64,000 nt of DNA from positions 67,870,357 through 67,934,356 of the forward strand of contig OY294044.1 of assembly GCA_958510825.1 (NCBI GenBank). Reading direction: 5' to 3'. This DNA comes from Brachypterus glaber (taxonomy: Eukaryota > Arthropoda > Insecta > Coleoptera > Kateretidae). The notes below the pieces were generated by a model, which was not told the origin of the DNA, did no database searches, and worked only from the letters and a program-made list of their open reading frames with translations. Each line of letters begins with the position of its first letter. Within the stretch, counting starts at the first letter, position 1. The position numbers and the translations under genes are program-made. Below, in pieces: positions 32,861 through 45,001 of the stretch.

Positions 32861-34005
32861 AAAATTATATTAGATTGAGCTGGCAAACTATCCTATGGAA
32901 AATGCCATTATTGGAATTGGAATTCTTTGTCTAGAATCTATTCTGCTCAGGGCCGTAGCTAGCTATGAGGGGGATGGGGAGCCTCCCCCCACCTATATTG
33001 AAATTCGAAAAAATTCTAAATTTCATGGGTTAAAATATAAAATTTGTAATTTTAGCGGTAGTCCACTTTTTATCTTTGTCTAGGAAATATAATCTGACAC
33101 ACGGTAAGAAAGCTGCGACGAAAGGGGGGGGGGGTAGGTGCAAAAAAACACAGAACACCAACAAAAAACGCTCCAATTAAAGCGAATTCAGTGTAAACGT
33201 GTGATTTTATATTCTAGTATAATTTTTTGCCGCATTCTTTCGGTAGCTTTAGAATCGTGTATCGAACAATAAAAGCTGTAATTTTATAACTAAACAATTT
33301 ATATTTTTACCCAAGATTATTTTTTTTCTTTACAAAAACTTCTAAAAATTCATAATACAAATAAAAATAAAAATATAAAATTTGTAATTTTACGCCTTCT
33401 GATATTTTTTTAAGACCAGCAAGTATTATTATTATTATTATTACTATTATTCCCAAACTAAATAATTAAAAAAAAAATTGTAAATTTGAAGAATTAAAAA
33501 TCAAAAAGTTGTTAATTTTATAATTATAAATTTATAAGTAAAACTATTTAAAATTTTACTCGAAATTTAAAATTTCCAAATACTCTTTCTACTCTTTTAA
33601 ATTATAAAAAAAAAACTACAAAAAAGTCAAAAATTTTATGAATACTTACAAAGATTGTAAATTTCATGTAAATTTTACATCTTCTCCCGAGACTGATTTT
33701 AAACATTTTTAGTAATAAATTAAATATAAAAGTAGTGAATTTACGAAAAAGTTGTAATTTTTATTAATTAGAAAAATAAAAGTTGTCAATTAATAACCTT
33801 CTGGTTAAGTTCTTTATGTATTTTTCGAAGTTTGAAAATTTAAACGTTTATATTTTAACCCATGGAAACAACTTTTTCGATTTCAAGATCCTCCCTCGAG
33901 GCTTGGGCCCTGGGTAGGTCATCCTGGGTGACTTTTTGGTAATGAATTCTTTATAAATTCATTCTTATAAGAAATTGTAATAAGTTATATAATATAATGG
34001 ATTCA
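32861..34005. other. Repeat debris
   Basis: cagggccgtagctagc (32948) and gggccctgg (33906) look like ends of hAT-like elements, but no matching flanking duplication is visible. There is a G run at 33124-33134 and a short ATT microsatellite at 33425-33451. No coding. Confidence 0.4.
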
Positions 34006-34101
34006 TTTCCGACCAACATTTATAGGAACTTTTTTTTATATTTGGATGTAGATTCACCCCATAAATTTTGGCATGCCAGTTGATCAGTAACAAACCCTGT
34101 A
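34006..34101 (+). repeat. R4 family, right-end fragment
   Basis: ttccgaccaacatttatagg ... ttggcatgccagttgatcag-taacaaaccctgt matches the right ends of the copies ending at 16167 and 57061. The left part is missing. Confidence 0.75.
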
Positions 34102-34670
34102 TATATAATAAAAAATTAATCTGAAGCCTTATGGTCTTATTAATACTTAATACGTATTAATGTTGAGTATTTCTTATGGTAATTAAAATCCAATCTCGAA
34201 ACCAATAATGAGATAGATAGGATTATAATCGAACAAGTCCTTTTCAACAAGATTAAATTAACCTATTGCAAAATATTAACAGAAGGGATAGATCTGTAAA
34301 AATTTAAAACCGTGAAAAGAGTACCAGTCTACTATTTCATTGTAGAACGTTGTGATCGGGAGGCAAAAGGGGAAAATGTAAGATGACTGTAGACTTCTTT
34401 ACTCACCTACACAAGGTTTCGGTAAATCAAAACTTGATTTAAACTAAAGGACCAATAACGGGTAAATAAATAAATCTCGAATTCCATTACTTGTTTCTTA
34501 CAAAAGCTTAAACAGTGTTTTTTAGTTAAATCTTGAATATTCACAAAAAATGAAAAACGTTTAATTAACTATGTAGGTACTATATACTAGGTAGGTAGGT
34601 TAGATTTTATTTTGTTTGATTTATTAATTAATCAATCAATTAATCAACCAATTAACAAATTAATCGATTA
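34102..34670. other. No feature seen
   Basis: AT-rich spacer. Runs of attaatcaatcaattaatca near 34620-34660 are simple sequence. Confidence 0.4.
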
Positions 34671-35341
34671 CACTGCTCTACAAAAAAAGATTTTTTTTTA
34701 TTTGCCGGCGAGCTTTAGTTGTGTCTATATTTAATGCGCTGATTTTGGAACCTTTTTCCGTTTTTCTCGATCAGCTCGTTTTTTTTGAGATAGAGCGCAC
34801 AGTGTTTTTTTTGCCTATTAAAAAAACAAATTCCTTGCTTTAAAACATTACATAAACATTAAATAATTCAAAATAATGTTGTTCTGCTTTCAATAACTCC
34901 CCTTAAAATCTCCGTTACTGGATTCAATCTAAGACTTTTTTAATTTTTACAAATCTCACATGTGTGTTAGTGTTGCCTATCAAAATCAGAGCAATATCTT
35001 TAAGTATTGATATAAAATTTCCATGAAAATATAGCGAAAAAATACAAAGAAATGTAATTTTTTGAATTTAGAAGCCTATAAAGAACAAACAAATAAAGAT
35101 ATTTGAAATCCGCTTCTTTTGGCTTAGAGCCCTATTAATAGAGAACCAATTCACCGCAAAAAAAATAATTGAAGTTTAATTTTTTTTTTTTACTACAACT
35201 ATAAGCAAAACAAACACTGTGCGTTAAATCTCAAAAAGACGAGCTGATCGAAAAAACGGAAAAAGGTTCCAAAATCAGCGCATCAAATATAGCCAGATCC
35301 AACTAAAATGGTGTCGGCAAATTTTTGAGTGTTGAGCAGTG
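34671..35341. mobile_element. TIR element, 671 bp, ends CACTGCTC
   Basis: CACTGCTCTACAAAAAAAG at the left; the right ends with TTTTTGAGTGTTGAGCAGTG. Subterminal arms match closely (aatgcgctgattttggaacc, tttttccgtttttctcgatc, agctcgttttt and their inverses; then gcgcacagtgttt). The interior is non-coding and AT-rich. Confidence 0.8.
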
Positions 35342-35971
35342 TTATGATTGTGATAAAAACCAAAAATATAATTCATATTAGAAATTTTCAAAAGGTTTTC
35401 TTGAACTATAATGTATGATATTTCTAGTTGGTTATTAGTAACGAAAAACTGTTTTAAATATTTGGTAAGTGGTCTTTATTTAAAGCCATACTTATTTTAA
35501 TGTTTCTTGAGTTTATTAAAGTAATTTATTAATAATAATTATTATTATCTATTATTATTAATAATTATTACTATTATCTTTAGTTTAATTATTATTATCT
35601 TTAGTTTTTTAAACTTCAACTTTTTTGCCAATTGTAATTTAAAAAGATAATTAGTTTATTTTATAAGATTTTTGCAATGTTATTTGTTAAAATTAAAGAT
35701 TCGCTCAAAAAGCTTTTTTTGGCGAATCCCAATATAATTATATCCATTTGTAATTTTTAAAAACTTAAATAAATCTGAATTAGCGAAATAGCGGTCTCTA
35801 ATGAAATACTTTTGTTTTTAAACTTTCGCATCTAAGAAAAAGGAAGCTTTACCTAGGTTCGCTGGGCTGTCCGTTCGTTGCCTGCGTGTCTGTCTGAATG
35901 TCCGTCTTTCTATCTTAACCGTTTATCTCAAGTATGATATAACCTAAGAATCTAAAACTTTGATTACAAGT
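35342..35971. other. No gene; ATT-rich simple sequence
   Basis: Interrupted ATT/ATC repeats at about 35530-35605. Nothing else supported. Confidence 0.4.
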
Positions 35972-36665
35972 AGGGTTGCCAACAATAAAAATAAAGGACA
36001 TATTTCTCTAGAAAAAAGAAACCACTTAAAAAAAAAAAATTATATTAAATAACTAACATTGCAGAATATCGTATGCGAGACTGATAGCAATGTACGAACT
36101 CCCTACCCCGTCTATTTTTGCTTAAGCTTTAAGGCGCAATTTAATTGAAATTAAAACATTAAAGCTTTATCATTAATTATTAGGGGTCCTTTTTTGCGTT
36201 TCATCTTTAAAAACAATTGTGACCTATAATAAATTATCATAAATAAGATGGGAGATTAGCTCAGCGGTCTAAGGCATCGATATAGCATTGACACTGAGCT
36301 AATGATCGTGAGTTCAAACCTCACTGGCGCCGATTGCCTTTTTCAGTTAATTAATAATTGAAATTTGGCGAAGGAATACTCCCTAGATATATTGGTTTGA
36401 AAGTCAATTAAAGCCGGTGGTTCCCTCTACTACTAGCCCACCCAAGTCCGGGACTTAGGGGATGCTTAATTAAGTAGAATAGTACGAGGTTAAAAATAAA
36501 CATAAATAAACATAAACATAAATCTCGCATTTTTTAAGATCAATAAATTTAAAGGACATTTAGCGTCCTTTGAGGGTTTTATAAAAGACAAAGGACATAA
36601 GTTAAAAATAAAGGACTGTCCTTTGAAATAAAGGACTGTCCTTTGAAAAAAAGGACGGTTTGGAC
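35972..36665 (+). mobile_element. 'AAAGGAC' repeat family, copy 1, interrupted by a SINE
   Basis: Starts agggttgccaacaataaaaa-taaaggac and contains several aaaggac / gtccttt motifs near both ends. An inverted copy lies at 43198-43744. Matching the two copies shows that about 275 bp at 36249-36523 is absent from the other: a later insertion. Confidence 0.75.
36249..36523 (+). mobile_element. tRNA-derived SINE (Leu-like head)
   Basis: The head, TTAGCTCAGCGGTCTAAGGC, is a good A box and GAGTTCAAACCTCAC a good B box; CAGCGGTCTAAGGC is the D-arm type of tRNA-Leu/Ser. The cloverleaf is degraded, there is a long unrelated body, and the 3' tail is built of AAACAT/AAATAAACAT units. It is therefore a SINE rather than a tRNA gene. 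The body segment ggatgcttaattaagtagaa is found again at 39976-40008 in reverse. Confidence 0.8.
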
Positions 36666-37185
36666 TTTTAAATACAAGTAAATTGCCTTAACGAGAAATT
36701 AGTTCATGTTTTTTAGAATATTTTTTTCCAAAAAGCAAAAAATAAAATTTTGACTTTTAAAATTAATTTTAGAAAAACGGTGTTCTGGACATTGTGCCTA
36801 AAAAAAAAATAAACAAGTAATTTTTTTATATTACGTTTTTCGCTTACATACATAAAATTGTACCCTTTTGCCTTTCCACCGTATATTTATCATGAATTCG
36901 AGTGGGAGTGTAAACTTAACGTATTTTTACCATCTAAACATCCTTTATTATCCTTATACAGAATCTAGGTATAACAATTATTCATTTCACGACATTGAAT
37001 ACACTGATTTTTTTTCTATTAATTCCGTAACCATACGCAAGTTGAAATGTGTTTGATCGCGAATAGACAGGTACCTACCTATCTACCTGTATTACCTATA
37101 TTCCATCAGAAATACATAATAAGCCATGAAGATCTGTTATGGTTCGCATTCCAAAGCATTCATAGTGAAAAGTTTATCGTCCTGT
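36666..37185. other. No feature seen
   Basis: AT-rich DNA. A 62-codon frame at 36868-37056 is unremarkable. Confidence 0.4.
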
Positions 37186-38592
37186 AAATTTCGAGACATC
37201 GTATCTCAAAAAAATAAATTTTTGGTTCCTTGCACTCTTCCTTACTTCTGTACACGAAGAATCCAGTGCATGCGCACTGATTTTCTTATGTAACATTCTT
37301 TTGCAGAATTTTACAAAAATATCTACTTTTTTCTTTGCGAGCTAACAGTTTTTTTTAATTGGCTAAAAGTACTCGCTTTTAATAGTATTTTCGTAAAAAA
37401 ATTGCGGAATATTCATTAATAAACATTTGATTCTTAAAATATATCGCCTTCTAAATTCTGAAATATCTTATCTGAAAAATGCCTCCCATAAAAAAAAAAC
37501 ACCAAACCAGCAAACTACCAAACCAAACCATTATTAACGTAAACCAACGCCTCCCATTAAAAAAAAAACACACCAAACCAGCAAACTACCAAACCAAACC
37601 ATTGTTAACGTAAACCAACGCCCCCATTAAAAAAATCAAACAGAAATTCGTGAGTATTTTAACAATCTTTTGCTATATATTCTAACAAAAAAACTGTATT
37701 TTCCGCACCTAATTATATTCAAGACAATAAGTTATAGTAATAAAACCAGAAATCAGTGCAAAAATATAGTTCATTTTTGTGGACCTGATGCGCACCGTAA
37801 CTGACTTCAGTAAATGCCCATCTCTTGGCGAAGTTTGTGTTTATTCGCCCGAGATCGTTCAAGAGTGGTGGCTAAAACGTATTTTGGCGCGCTCAATGTA
37901 ATTTTATGTAACGACTTATTGAGTCATTTAAAGTGACTTATTAAATAATATTTAAAACGATTACATTATTTTACAAACAAATATAATATTGTCTAAGATT
38001 ATCTGTAAACTTAATAGTTTTTTTTTTAAATTTTTTATTTTGTTTTTTTTTTGAGCTTCGGGGTACATTCGTACATATAGGCATCAGGTCCACATTCATA
38101 CATATGAAAATACATTCATGTATATATCGTACAAATGTACCCCATGTCAATGAATGTACCCTTTTAGTATACATGTATTTTTATTTAAATGCTTTTTACA
38201 CGATTGCGTTGTCCGTTACATATTTTATCTTTATTTTAATAAATAGTTAATATAATGATCTTATTTTCCTATATAAATCCAACTTTTACCTCTGTGTATG
38301 TATGTACCCCATAAAATGTATGTAGCCGCCCCTTATAGGGGGCAGATTCGTACAGTTTACAACCATTGAGAAAAAAACATTTTCTACCTTTACACACTTA
38401 ACTATCTTTTATCGTATTTTATTATAGCCTTATTATTTATTATACATGCAATTTACTTATTCAAAAAAAAAATTTTAAGGCCCATACCATATATTGAGGA
38501 TACAAAATATAAAAACTGTACGGAGGGTCCCACAGAGTTGATTAGTACAAGGAACCGAAAATTATTTTTTTGAGAAACCTGTTTCGAAATAC
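37186..38592. repeat. 1.4-kb block bounded by inverted repeats
   Basis: gtatctcaaaaaaataaatt-tttggttccttgcac (37200-37234) is the inverse of gtacaaggaaccgaaaatta-tttttttgaga (38546-38576). Inside are the 70-bp tandem repeat and a cluster of ATGTACCCC motifs and inverses (38058-38345). It may be an old foldback element. Confidence 0.5.
37481..37632. repeat. Tandem repeat, unit about 70 bp, two full copies
   Basis: GCCTCCCAT-A(n)-CACCAAACCAGC-AAACTACCAAACC-...-AACGTAAACCAAC occurs at 37481-37548 and 37549-37619; a third start (gcccccattaaaaaaa) follows. Confidence 0.9.
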
Positions 38593-39655
38593 ATACATAC
38601 ATAATGGGTTAGTTTAATCGTTTTAATAAACAAGCTTATTGTGATGGAAAAAAAATGGATTTCGGAATCAGCATACCAAAAACCAGAAGAATTCGTTGTT
38701 CGATTCCAAACAACTTTTTTATCGCAGGACTGTGTAATGTTCTTCAGATGAACTTCTTTCTCTGATAGAACTTCTTCCTCTTATAGAACCGCATTGTTTC
38801 TGATTATTGGTCTCACCAAATTCTTAGGACAGTAAATCTTTATTGTATAAATGCAACATATTTTTATATTACTTCCCCCCTCCCCAACGCTTAATTAGCC
38901 ATGCCACCAAATGCCCCAAATCCGAAATGCTTAAATGAACTTCCTATTTGCGACTATGGTGATGACCCAGTACTTTAAATTTCTACCAGGGTGAATAAAA
39001 AATCTGTGCCAAGAACGGAATTTACTTTAAATTAGGTCTTTAATTAAAAATAATAAGGATTTAAATTAAAAGCAATTTGAAAATATCTATCTTAAATTAC
39101 GATTTTTAATTACTATTTTTTCCAAAGCATATTTTTCTTGTGAGATTAATAATATACCTAATTATTATGTTTATAATAATTTAAAATTATGAAAATTCTA
39201 TGAAATAGAGCAATGAAATCAACAAAGCGATGATTTTCTTATGAATTATTTAAAAATAATATGAGAATATGATTATATAAGAACGGTAATAATTATTATT
39301 TTTATCTATGTTCTACTTTGCTGTTTATTTGTTGTAACAATATTGTTTTAAAAACACTATAATAATATTATACTTTATGAGCAATGTATATTAAAACATG
39401 CAATTAAAAACCTTTTAAGTTTTCCTAAACACTACGTCGAAATAGGTTAATTAAAATTGTCAAGATCAAACATATCATAATATTTTAAAATATTAGACCG
39501 TTAAGTTAGTGTACAGGGTATTCAGAAATGACTCTCCTTATATTCGCAGAATTTTAGCAAATTGATTTTGGGGGCAATACAAAGAAATACCTTTGAGCCT
39601 CAAAGTTTAAGGGGATATATCTATAGAACTATCATGGGTGGAAAAACGGTAAATA
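38593..39655. other. No feature seen
   Basis: AT-rich DNA. acagggtattcagaaatgac at 39515 could be a decayed TIR-element end; no partner was found. Confidence 0.35.
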
Positions 39656-39864
39656 CCGTGCTATTATAAAGTGCCGAACACTTTTTAATACAAAACTGGC
39701 ATTAGCGATGAGTAAAATGCAAGAAAGCTGTGTGCGTTTTACTGGCCACCGAGCTGTTGTACGTAGCAATCACATGGGCTTGTCGCGCACAACTCTAACA
39801 GAGGCTTGACTTAAAACGAAGAGTATTTTCTTTTCAAACTGTTCGGCACTTTATAATCGCACTG
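39656..39864. mobile_element. 209-bp TA-flanked MITE (Tc1/mariner-type)
   Basis: CCGTGCTATTATAAAGTGCC-GAACA is inverted at the right (TGTTCGGCACTTTATAATCG-CACTG), with TA on both borders (39654-39655, 39865-39866). The interior is non-coding. Confidence 0.85.
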
Positions 39865-39975
39865 TATAAAGTCTTCTTTTAATATTTGTTATATTTCTTG
39901 GAGGACAAGTCCTACACATGGGGGGACAATTGCTTCTAGGTCCCGGGGTGGCACTTTCCTGTTACATGTTTGTTT

Positions 39976-40008
39976 TACCCCGTACTATTCTACTTAATTA
40001 AGCATCCC
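39976..40008 (-). repeat. Fragment of the SINE family
   Basis: taccccgtactattctactt-aattaagcatccc is the reverse of the 3' body of the SINE at 36249-36523. The tRNA-like head is missing. Confidence 0.75.
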
Positions 40009-40727
40009 AAATACCTAGCTTTTGTGTGATTAGGCGTACCTAAACACTGTTCCCCAACAGCACACTTTGCTCCTAAGAACCTTCTTAGAAATATCTAAGA
40101 ATATTCTTAGAACATTTGTGCTGTCAGGGTTATATCTTTTTGTTTCCCTATCAATCAGTTACGTATTACGGCGACAAAATAATTTTAATGAACAAAAAAT
40201 AAAAACTTCCGGACCCGTTATTGAAGTCCATTATTTTTAGCGTTTTCGGGTTTAGAATGTCATGAGACGTCGAGTCTCTGCCTTTATTTGTATGTAAACC
40301 TTCTAACTTTTGAATGGAATATATGATTTAAAAAATAAAATTCCCATTCAAAATTCAAATTTTTAATTATTTTTTCTTAGAAACATTATGAAATTTGTTC
40401 TAAGAGCGTGCCACATTTAAAATACTACGGCCATAATAACAGTTGAAAACGCAAACCTGTAATTTCGCGATTAAAATGGATTTGTTGGTTTTGAATACTG
40501 TTTTAATTCAAATTTATGTAAATATAGTTGTCGGTCGTGCAAAAGATAGTCTATATACCTCAGAAGTAAACTGTGTTTTAGCGTCTAGCATGATTGTTTT
40601 ATGCTGCGGAACTAAAACAACCAGTTTACTCCCTTGATATATAAATAACTACAGTCAGTTTTAAACTTTGTCTCCCCGACAAAAAAGCAATTTCCCGTTT
40701 GTTTAAATTTTTAAGAAAGCAGTAAAT
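40009..40727. other. No firm feature
   Basis: A plus frame from ATG 40476 (MDLLVLNTVLIQIYVNIVVG...) begins like a signal peptide and is followed by a possible GT donor. I found no continuation, so it stays unassigned. Confidence 0.25.
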
Positions 40728-41026
40728 GGCTGCGTTCAATGGAAACAGCAAAACTCATCGAAACTCATCGAAAGCTGTCAAATCACTACTAAACGCTGTG
40801 TTGAGTTTCGATTGACATATGTCGCGGCAATCATTCATCATCAACGTGTTGAGATGATTACTTTTGATTGATTTTTTAAAAGCGCGGGAATGTACTTTTT
40901 GTGCGTATTTCTAACCTCAAATGGAGGTTGTGACAAGTGACAGATATTAGCCGTTCAGCATTTTTCTATCAAAACTTATCATTTGATGACTTTTGATTTG
41001 TTTTGCTGTTTCCATTGAACGCAGCC
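40728..41026. mobile_element. 299-bp TIR MITE with AAT borders
   Basis: GGCTGCGTTCAATGGAAACA-GCAAAAC and its inverse GTTTTGCTGTTTCC-ATTGAACGCAGCC bound the unit; AAT precedes and follows it (40725-40727, 41027-41029). A 3-bp duplication suggests the PIF/Harbinger group. The interior contains actcatcgaa twice. Confidence 0.85.
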
Positions 41027-43197
41027 AATATTAATTAATTTTATAATACGATTGCCGCAATGCAATTGGCGGCAATTATCTTTTAAAGATCTTGTTCAAA
41101 AATTCACGTAGCATTTTTAACTGTAAAACTATGATATTATTGTTTAAAAAATGTTTTTGTTTATCATAAACAGATTTTTGAATGGTGCTTTTTTCCGTGA
41201 AGTTGTTAACAATTGTATTGTTGTATAGCACAATAGCTCGTGGCAGTTGTAGGATTCATTTATGAGGTGAATTTTAATTTATGTATCCAATAGAATGCAT
41301 AGAATTTTAAATTAAACTGGTTATTACTAAAATCGATTTAGTTTTCTGGAGAAAAACTATAATATTGTGTGCCTTAAAAAATTAAAGTCTTCAGATAAAG
41401 CCGAAATATCGAAGTCACTTTTACAACCATCTCAATTATTATTTATGGTACTAATTATTCAAGGTGTCTCTTAACGCCTTAGCACACCACCTATTTCTTT
41501 TCAGAAAAGTGGTTAATTGCTTTCCCATTTTTGAAAATTTTCAACATTTCGGAAAGCCTTCTATTCGTGCAAAAATTTTCAATTTTTTTTGCGTATTTTT
41601 GCGTTTTATGACGTTTTATGTCGATATATTCTTTTCATTCATCTTTCAAGATGCACAAGGGACAAACATTGCATTGTAGTTCATTTTCCCCTATATCGAA
41701 AACCCCGTTTCATCGAGTAATCTGATTAAGAAAAGGGCGCTAAATTTGTCATAAACAAATAATAGGGTAAGAGACGACCTAGTAATAAGGGGCCCTTCTT
41801 CTTGTCTTTTGATATAATTACACTTTACTTGAAGTAGGTACAGATATTCAAAAATAAACAACTTGTTTCAAACAATTGTCAATTTTCAATAATACGTTGT
41901 TATAAGAAGTATGTCATTCTTTGATAATTTCTGCGTGTTTTAAATTAATTCATGACTGAGTTTCTTGACGTTATATATGCAAAAAGTTTGCTTCATTAAA
42001 AAAACTGTCTGTTGGTCAGTTTGTCATGAAATATTTGTGATCATCAACGTTTTGAGCTTAAGATTTTAGACGATACTATCAATAGTTTGGTTGGCAGGCA
42101 CAAAAAAAAAATCAAATCAAAAACAGCAATAAGCTAATTTTGTGTTTCTGTAAAAAGTCAAAATATTTTTTTTTATAGTATTTTTTTATAAAGCGTTTTT
42201 TTGAAAAAAAAAATAAGTACATTAATTTGGAAAAAATTTTTCAAAATTATAATTCGTTTAGGAATTCTTTTCGAAAGTCCCAAAATAGCCCTAAAAATCT
42301 CAACTAAAGTCTCAAAAATCTCTGAAGAAATCTCAAAAACCATACAGAAATCTCAAAAGTCCGTGTATACATTTTTGGAAGTGGTTTACCTCTCGAAAAA
42401 TTAATTTTAGGTTAACTATTGTTGGTAGCAGATCTTTTTTTACTCTTTTCAAATATTTTTCCAAATACTTTTATTTTACGTTTATAATTTTTACTACGTG
42501 CCATGAAAAATCAGCTGCTGACCCCGAGATATCTGCCTTTAAAAGTCTTTGTAAACAAGATTTTACACCTTTTGTGATCAGTTTGATACATTTGGGGTTT
42601 CTTTAGGTGTACTATTCAACTGTCCTGAAATGAATTCTATATTAAATGGACCACCGATAGGTCTTTGTCGGTTTTTACAAGCGCCAATTATACCAGTTCT
42701 ACACAAAGAAGTATAACCGAGAAGAAGGCCTAGTTATCATACAATTTTTAGGTACCGAGTCATATTTAATTCCTCTTTTAAACGTTTAAAGATGAATTAC
42801 CCTAATAATAGTTTAACGGTTAGGGTACATATTTATTAATAGAAATTATAATATTGACGAGATAGTTATGCGATAGGTAAATCTTGAACAAAAGATTATA
42901 ACCGAACCATTCACATTCGAAATTCTGGAAAAATCAGGGAAATATCGGGAAATTTAAAACATCAGGGAAAAAACGTAATTTTTATAAGAATTAAACAAAA
43001 AAAAGATAAGCAATATTCCGATTTTTACTATAACATTTCAGTAAAAAATAAAAACAAAAAAAGTACTGGAAATATTTAAAATATCAGGCAAAACATTAGG
43101 GAAAAATCAGGGAAATTGAAAAGAATATACGTGTGGCCACCCTATATTTATTTATTTATAGCTTTATACTAAGTATTCTTGTTCTGAGATCTTTGAG
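41027..43197. other. No gene found
   Basis: AT-rich. Short local iterations occur: atctcaaaa units at 42290-42360 (the source of a Lys/Ser/Ile-rich 67-codon frame) and caggga-aa units at 42930-43115. Nothing further. Confidence 0.4.
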
Positions 43198-43744
43198 AGG
43201 GTTGCTAACCGTCCTTTATTTCAAAGGACAGTCTTTTATTTTTTACTTTTGTCCTTTGTCCTTTACAAAACCTTTAAAGGACGCTATATGTCCTTTAAAT
43301 TTACTATTAACCTTAAAAAATATAAGATATTAAATAAATTTATTGTAGGTCCATGTGTCATAATTGTTTTAAAAGGTCAAACGCAAAAAAGAACACTTAA
43401 TAATGAATAATAAAGGTTTTATGTTTTAATTTTAATTAAACTGTAGTTGTATTTTCGCATAACTGCGCTTTAAGGCTTAAGCAAAGATAGACGGGGTAAG
43501 GAGTTGGTACGACGCGGTGCTCTGCCCATCTGTGTCGGCCACATCGCTATCAGTCTTCGCGTACAAAGCTGTGTAAGTGTAAGGATTTTGTTGTTTTTTA
43601 TTTGTCTGTTTTTACGATATTCTTCGTTCAAAGTGGTTTCGTTTTTATTTGTCTGTTTTTATGATATTCTGCGTTCAAAGTGGTTTCGTTTTTTTTTTAG
43701 GGACATATGTCCTTTATTTTATTAATTCAGGGTTTGCAACCCTA
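43198..43744 (-). mobile_element. 'AAAGGAC' repeat family, copy 2 (without the SINE)
   Basis: Bounded by agggttgctaacc and ggtttgcaaccct. It carries gtcctttatttcaaaggaca near one end and ggacatatgtcctttatttt near the other, inverted to copy 1. Also shared are tagacggggta-ggagtt and acgcaaaaaaga. An internal 47-bp direct repeat (tttgtctgtttttacgatatt, 43590-43690) is private to this copy. Confidence 0.75.
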
Positions 43745-45001
43745 GACCTCTCCTTAGAGGTATGATTATTAATCATTAATTAGTCCAATCAATTAATTAG
43801 ATTAATCAACGTAACCGAAAAAAAAATGGTACTTTGTCCCACTATAGTAATTTGGTTTAGACTTAAAAAACAGAGTAATTTTTACCAAAAAAAAAAAACA
43901 AGTATCAGAATAGTAAACATGCGAAAACATGGTCTGGCCTTTTCGATTGAATAACGGACGGGTACAACGCGATGCTACCTTGCGTCCAACCTATGTACAG
44001 CTCTGTTGAATAGACAGCGCGCTTAAGTACTACTCTGAAATTGCTCGTCCGCTTACGGAGTTAAATGTAAATAAAGCATTGCAGACAAAAGAATACCAGA
44101 TTCCGTTCAATATTTTAGTTTCACCAAATGGGATCTGAATCAGGTATACACAGGATAACGTATGTTTTTTCTTGTCCATTCGTGTTGGTTCTTGAACCGC
44201 GAAGGAACCCACATAAAAACTACCAATCGAGGTAGGTATCATTCGATTTCACAGCGATCTGAGATCAAGAAAAAACACGTTTATTCGTGAATAATATTCA
44301 TAAAGTAAGAGTTGCCGGATTTGGACTTACCTTGCCGCAGGCTCTCGTATATTTATGTCAAAGAAACGTAACAGAAAATATTAAATACTATTATTAGAAT
44401 AATTATTTTACCTAAATTTTTGATTCTAAATGGTGCATTTAATAACAATGGATTGAAAATAATGCGACACAATATAAAATCGTGAGAAAGAATGAAATTA
44501 TACACTCAGAAATTTTAATTTTTACCATTTTTCATTACACATCTAAAAAATGTATAAGGATTCCTTATTAGTTTTCCTTATTAAGTAACAAAAAGAGACA
44601 AAAACCATATTTTTTATCAATAACTTGCTTAGGATACTATGAAGAGAAAAATTAAACGAAAAGAAAGCTCAAATAATTCTATACAAAAAATATTATATGC
44701 ATTTTTGAGCTTCGACTAGAACTCTTGAAAATATAGAAAAAGAAAAAAGTTAATTAATTAGGTACCTAGGAACCCACTAGTAGAGTGAACTTAAACTTGA
44801 CCATTTTTTTTTTCAGATTAATAGTGGGTAGGTTCAACTTGGGAGTTTACATTTTTACTGAGGCATGCATGGAACCAACCCTCGAAATTTCTTCTAATGG
44901 GTAAGTACCTAATTAAAATTATTTAAACTTGGCCACTAGAAAGTTTTTATTACGTTTATTTTACCTAAATTACTGAGATAGATTTATTTCTTATAAGAGG
45001 T
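43745..45001. other. No gene identified
   Basis: The part at 43920-44350 is less AT-rich, but its frames are short and none carries a recognisable motif. Confidence 0.35.

Noticed and set aside
32948..33914. hAT element between cagggccgtagctagc and gggccctgg
   Set aside because: The ends match for only 7-8 bases and the flanks show no duplication.
36249..36335. tRNA gene
   Set aside because: A and B boxes are good, but the acceptor and anticodon stems do not pair properly, and a long body and repeat tail follow: a SINE.
40443..40637. Possible secreted-protein first exon (MDLLVLNTVLIQIYVN...)
   Set aside because: Signal-like N-terminus and a GT are present, but no downstream exon, family or conservation could be shown.
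42201..42404. Lys/Ile/Ser-rich 67-codon frame, at first sight a coiled coil
   Set aside because: Produced by simple atctcaaaa iterations in the DNA.
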